Both the position numbers and the translations under genes were made by a program. DNA of 64,000 nucleotides from Pseudomonadota bacterium (GTDB taxonomy: Bacteria > Pseudomonadota > Gammaproteobacteria > Steroidobacterales > Steroidobacteraceae). The notes below the pieces were generated by a model, which worked only from the letters and a program-made list of their open reading frames with translations, was not told the DNA's origin and did not search any database. Positions 63,047 through 64,000 of the stretch are shown here, in pieces. The first letter of the stretch is position 1. Every line of letters starts with the position of its first letter. The DNA is taken from the NCBI GenBank assembly GCA_018241505.1, contig JAFEDS010000005.1, positions 248,001 to 312,000 of the forward strand. Reading direction: 5' to 3'.

Positions 63047-64000
63047 ATGAATGCACAAATGGAAACCCGCCCGGCCGCCCATGCGGGCGCCACCCCGTCA
63101 CGCAGCGCCCGCCTGCGCCAGATGCTCCTGAGCGAGCAGCTCGAATTCATCATGGAGGCGCACAACGGCATCTCCGCGCGCATTGTGCGTGAAGCCGGCT
63201 TCAAGGGTATCTGGGGCTCGGGCCTCACGATCTCCGCCCAGTTCGGGGTGCGTGACAACAATGAGGCGAGCTGGACGCAGGTCGTGGACATGCTGGAGTT
63301 CATGGCCGATGCCAGCGACCTGCCGATCCTGCTGGACGGTGACACCGGCTATGGCAATTTCAACAATATGCGGCGCCTGGTCCGCAAGCTCGAGCAGCGT
63401 GGCATTGCCGGTGTGTGCATCGAGGACAAGCAGTTTCCGAAAACCAACAGCTTTCTGAACGGCGAACGCCAGCCACTGGCGGACTCGGCCGAGTTTGCCG
63501 GGAAGATTGCCGCGGGCAAGGACACTCAACAGGACCCGAACTTTTCAATCGTGGCCCGCGTGGAGGCGTTGATAGCGGGTTGGGGCATGGACGAAGCCTT
63601 GCGCCGCGCCGAAGCGTACCGGCGGGCCGGCGCGGATGCCATTCTCATCCATAGCAAGCTGTCGAAGCCGGATGAGATCGTGACGTTCGCACGCGAATGG
63701 GCGGGGCGCGCGCCGCTGGTCATCGTGCCGACGAAGTACTACAGCACGCCCACGGACGTGTTCCGCAAAGCCGGTATCAGCCTCGTCATCTGGGCCAACC
63801 ATCTGATGCGCGCGGCCACCGCGGCCATGCAGAGTGTCGCCAGGGAAATCCACAACAGCGAGACCCTGGTCAATGTCGAAGATCAGGTGGCTTCGGTCAA
63901 TGAGATCTTCCGATTGCAGAACGCCGATGAATATGAGGCCGCCGAGCGCCTGTACCTGGCCGCCGAGGCCTCGCGCAGCGCCGTGGTCCTGGCTGCCAGC
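63047..64000 (+). CDS. aepX: Phosphoenolpyruvate mutase (5' part, cut by the window edge)
   Basis: Rearranges PEP to phosphonopyruvate, the entry reaction of nearly all phosphonate synthesis. Start ATG 63047 (MNAQMETRP), 318 codons visible, open to the end. The catalytic [13 protein letters not shown] and the diagnostic [10 protein letters not shown] (EDKxxxxxNS) loop are intact. This distinguishes it from isocitrate lyase and methylisocitrate lyase. Expected partners such as phosphonopyruvate decarboxylase or aminotransferase would lie past the window. Confidence 0.95.
   Translation, partial: MNAQMETRPAAHAGATPSRSARLRQMLLSEQLEFIMEAHNGISARIVREAGFKGIWGSGLTISAQFGVRDNNEASWTQVVDMLEFMADASDLPILLDGDTGYGNFNNMRRLVRKLEQRGIAGVCIEDKQFPKTNSFLNGERQPLADSAEFAGKIAAGKDTQQDPNFSIVARVEALIAGWGMDEALRRAEAYRRAGADAILIHSKLSKPDEIVTFAREWAGRAPLVIVPTKYYSTPTDVFRKAGISLVIWANHLMRAATAAMQSVAREIHNSETLVNVEDQVASVNEIFRLQNADEYEAAERLYLAAEASRSAVVLAAS

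Overview
The window is GC-rich, gene-dense DNA from a gammaproteobacterium. Gene order supports this: purB with nudJ-mnmA, and uvrC-pgsA next to tRNA-Gly and tRNA-Cys, are gammaproteobacterial arrangements. A class II DAHP synthase, a hopanoid cluster and many glycoside hydrolases suggest Steroidobacterales or a related lineage. That placement is an inference; no 16S rRNA is present. I saw no CRISPR array, insertion sequence or replication origin.

Region 1 (1-18,134) is housekeeping. It holds purB, a PLD-like protein, nudJ and mnmA (minus strand); fumC, a CoA-type Nudix hydrolase and mazG; a PepSY protein with a two-component pair; class II DAHP synthase; a lysine-catabolism pair with icd; a family 5 uracil-DNA glycosylase, uvrC, pgsA; and tRNA-Gly(GCC).

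Region 2 (18,300-24,650) is accessory DNA. A GH31 alpha-xylosidase-like lipoprotein lies between tRNA-Gly and tRNA-Cys. An imperfect copy of the tRNA-Cys 3' end lies 1.7 kb downstream and brackets a RES/Xre-type toxin-antitoxin pair. A FitAB-type pair with palindromic operators follows, then about 0.65 kb with no convincing gene.

Region 3 (24,650-39,100) is metabolic and membrane filler: SnoaL-like, DHA2 exporter, VOC, NagX-like acyltransferase, amino acid permease, a purple-acid-phosphatase-like protein that has lost metal ligands, GST, DUF2306, a GbsR/MarR regulator with a perfect 24-bp palindrome over its promoter, DUF4166, a membrane-fused epimerase, a hydantoinase A-type protein, and a pseudokinase fused to a TonB C-terminal domain.

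Region 4 (39,200-50,350) is a xylose/xyloglucan locus: Tat-exported Gfo/Idh oxidoreductase, LacI-family regulator, xylB, xylA, an unusual lectin-like/TolB-propeller/double-VOC protein, a GH9 glucanase and a GH18 chitinase. A LacI-type operator in front of xylB closely matches one in front of the distant GH31 gene, so the two loci are probably one regulon.

Region 5 (50,390-51,892) is a DmeR/DmeF nickel/cobalt efflux unit with a textbook RcnR/FrmR-type operator.

Region 6 (52,051-59,823) is a hopanoid cluster: idi, hpnH, ispA-type prenyl synthase, a squalene-synthase-type enzyme in place of hpnCDE, shc, hpnG and hpnA. It is followed directly by Region 7 (59,863-64,000), a putative phosphonolipid operon: CDP-alcohol phosphotransferase, 2OG-Fe(II) oxygenase, HpnL-like membrane protein, sugar-nucleotide-type nucleotidyltransferase and phosphoenolpyruvate mutase (cut by the window edge). 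Together these suggest that a C-P head group is made, CMP-activated, attached to a lipid and possibly moved across the membrane next to hopanoid synthesis. This is the best candidate for an undescribed system here.
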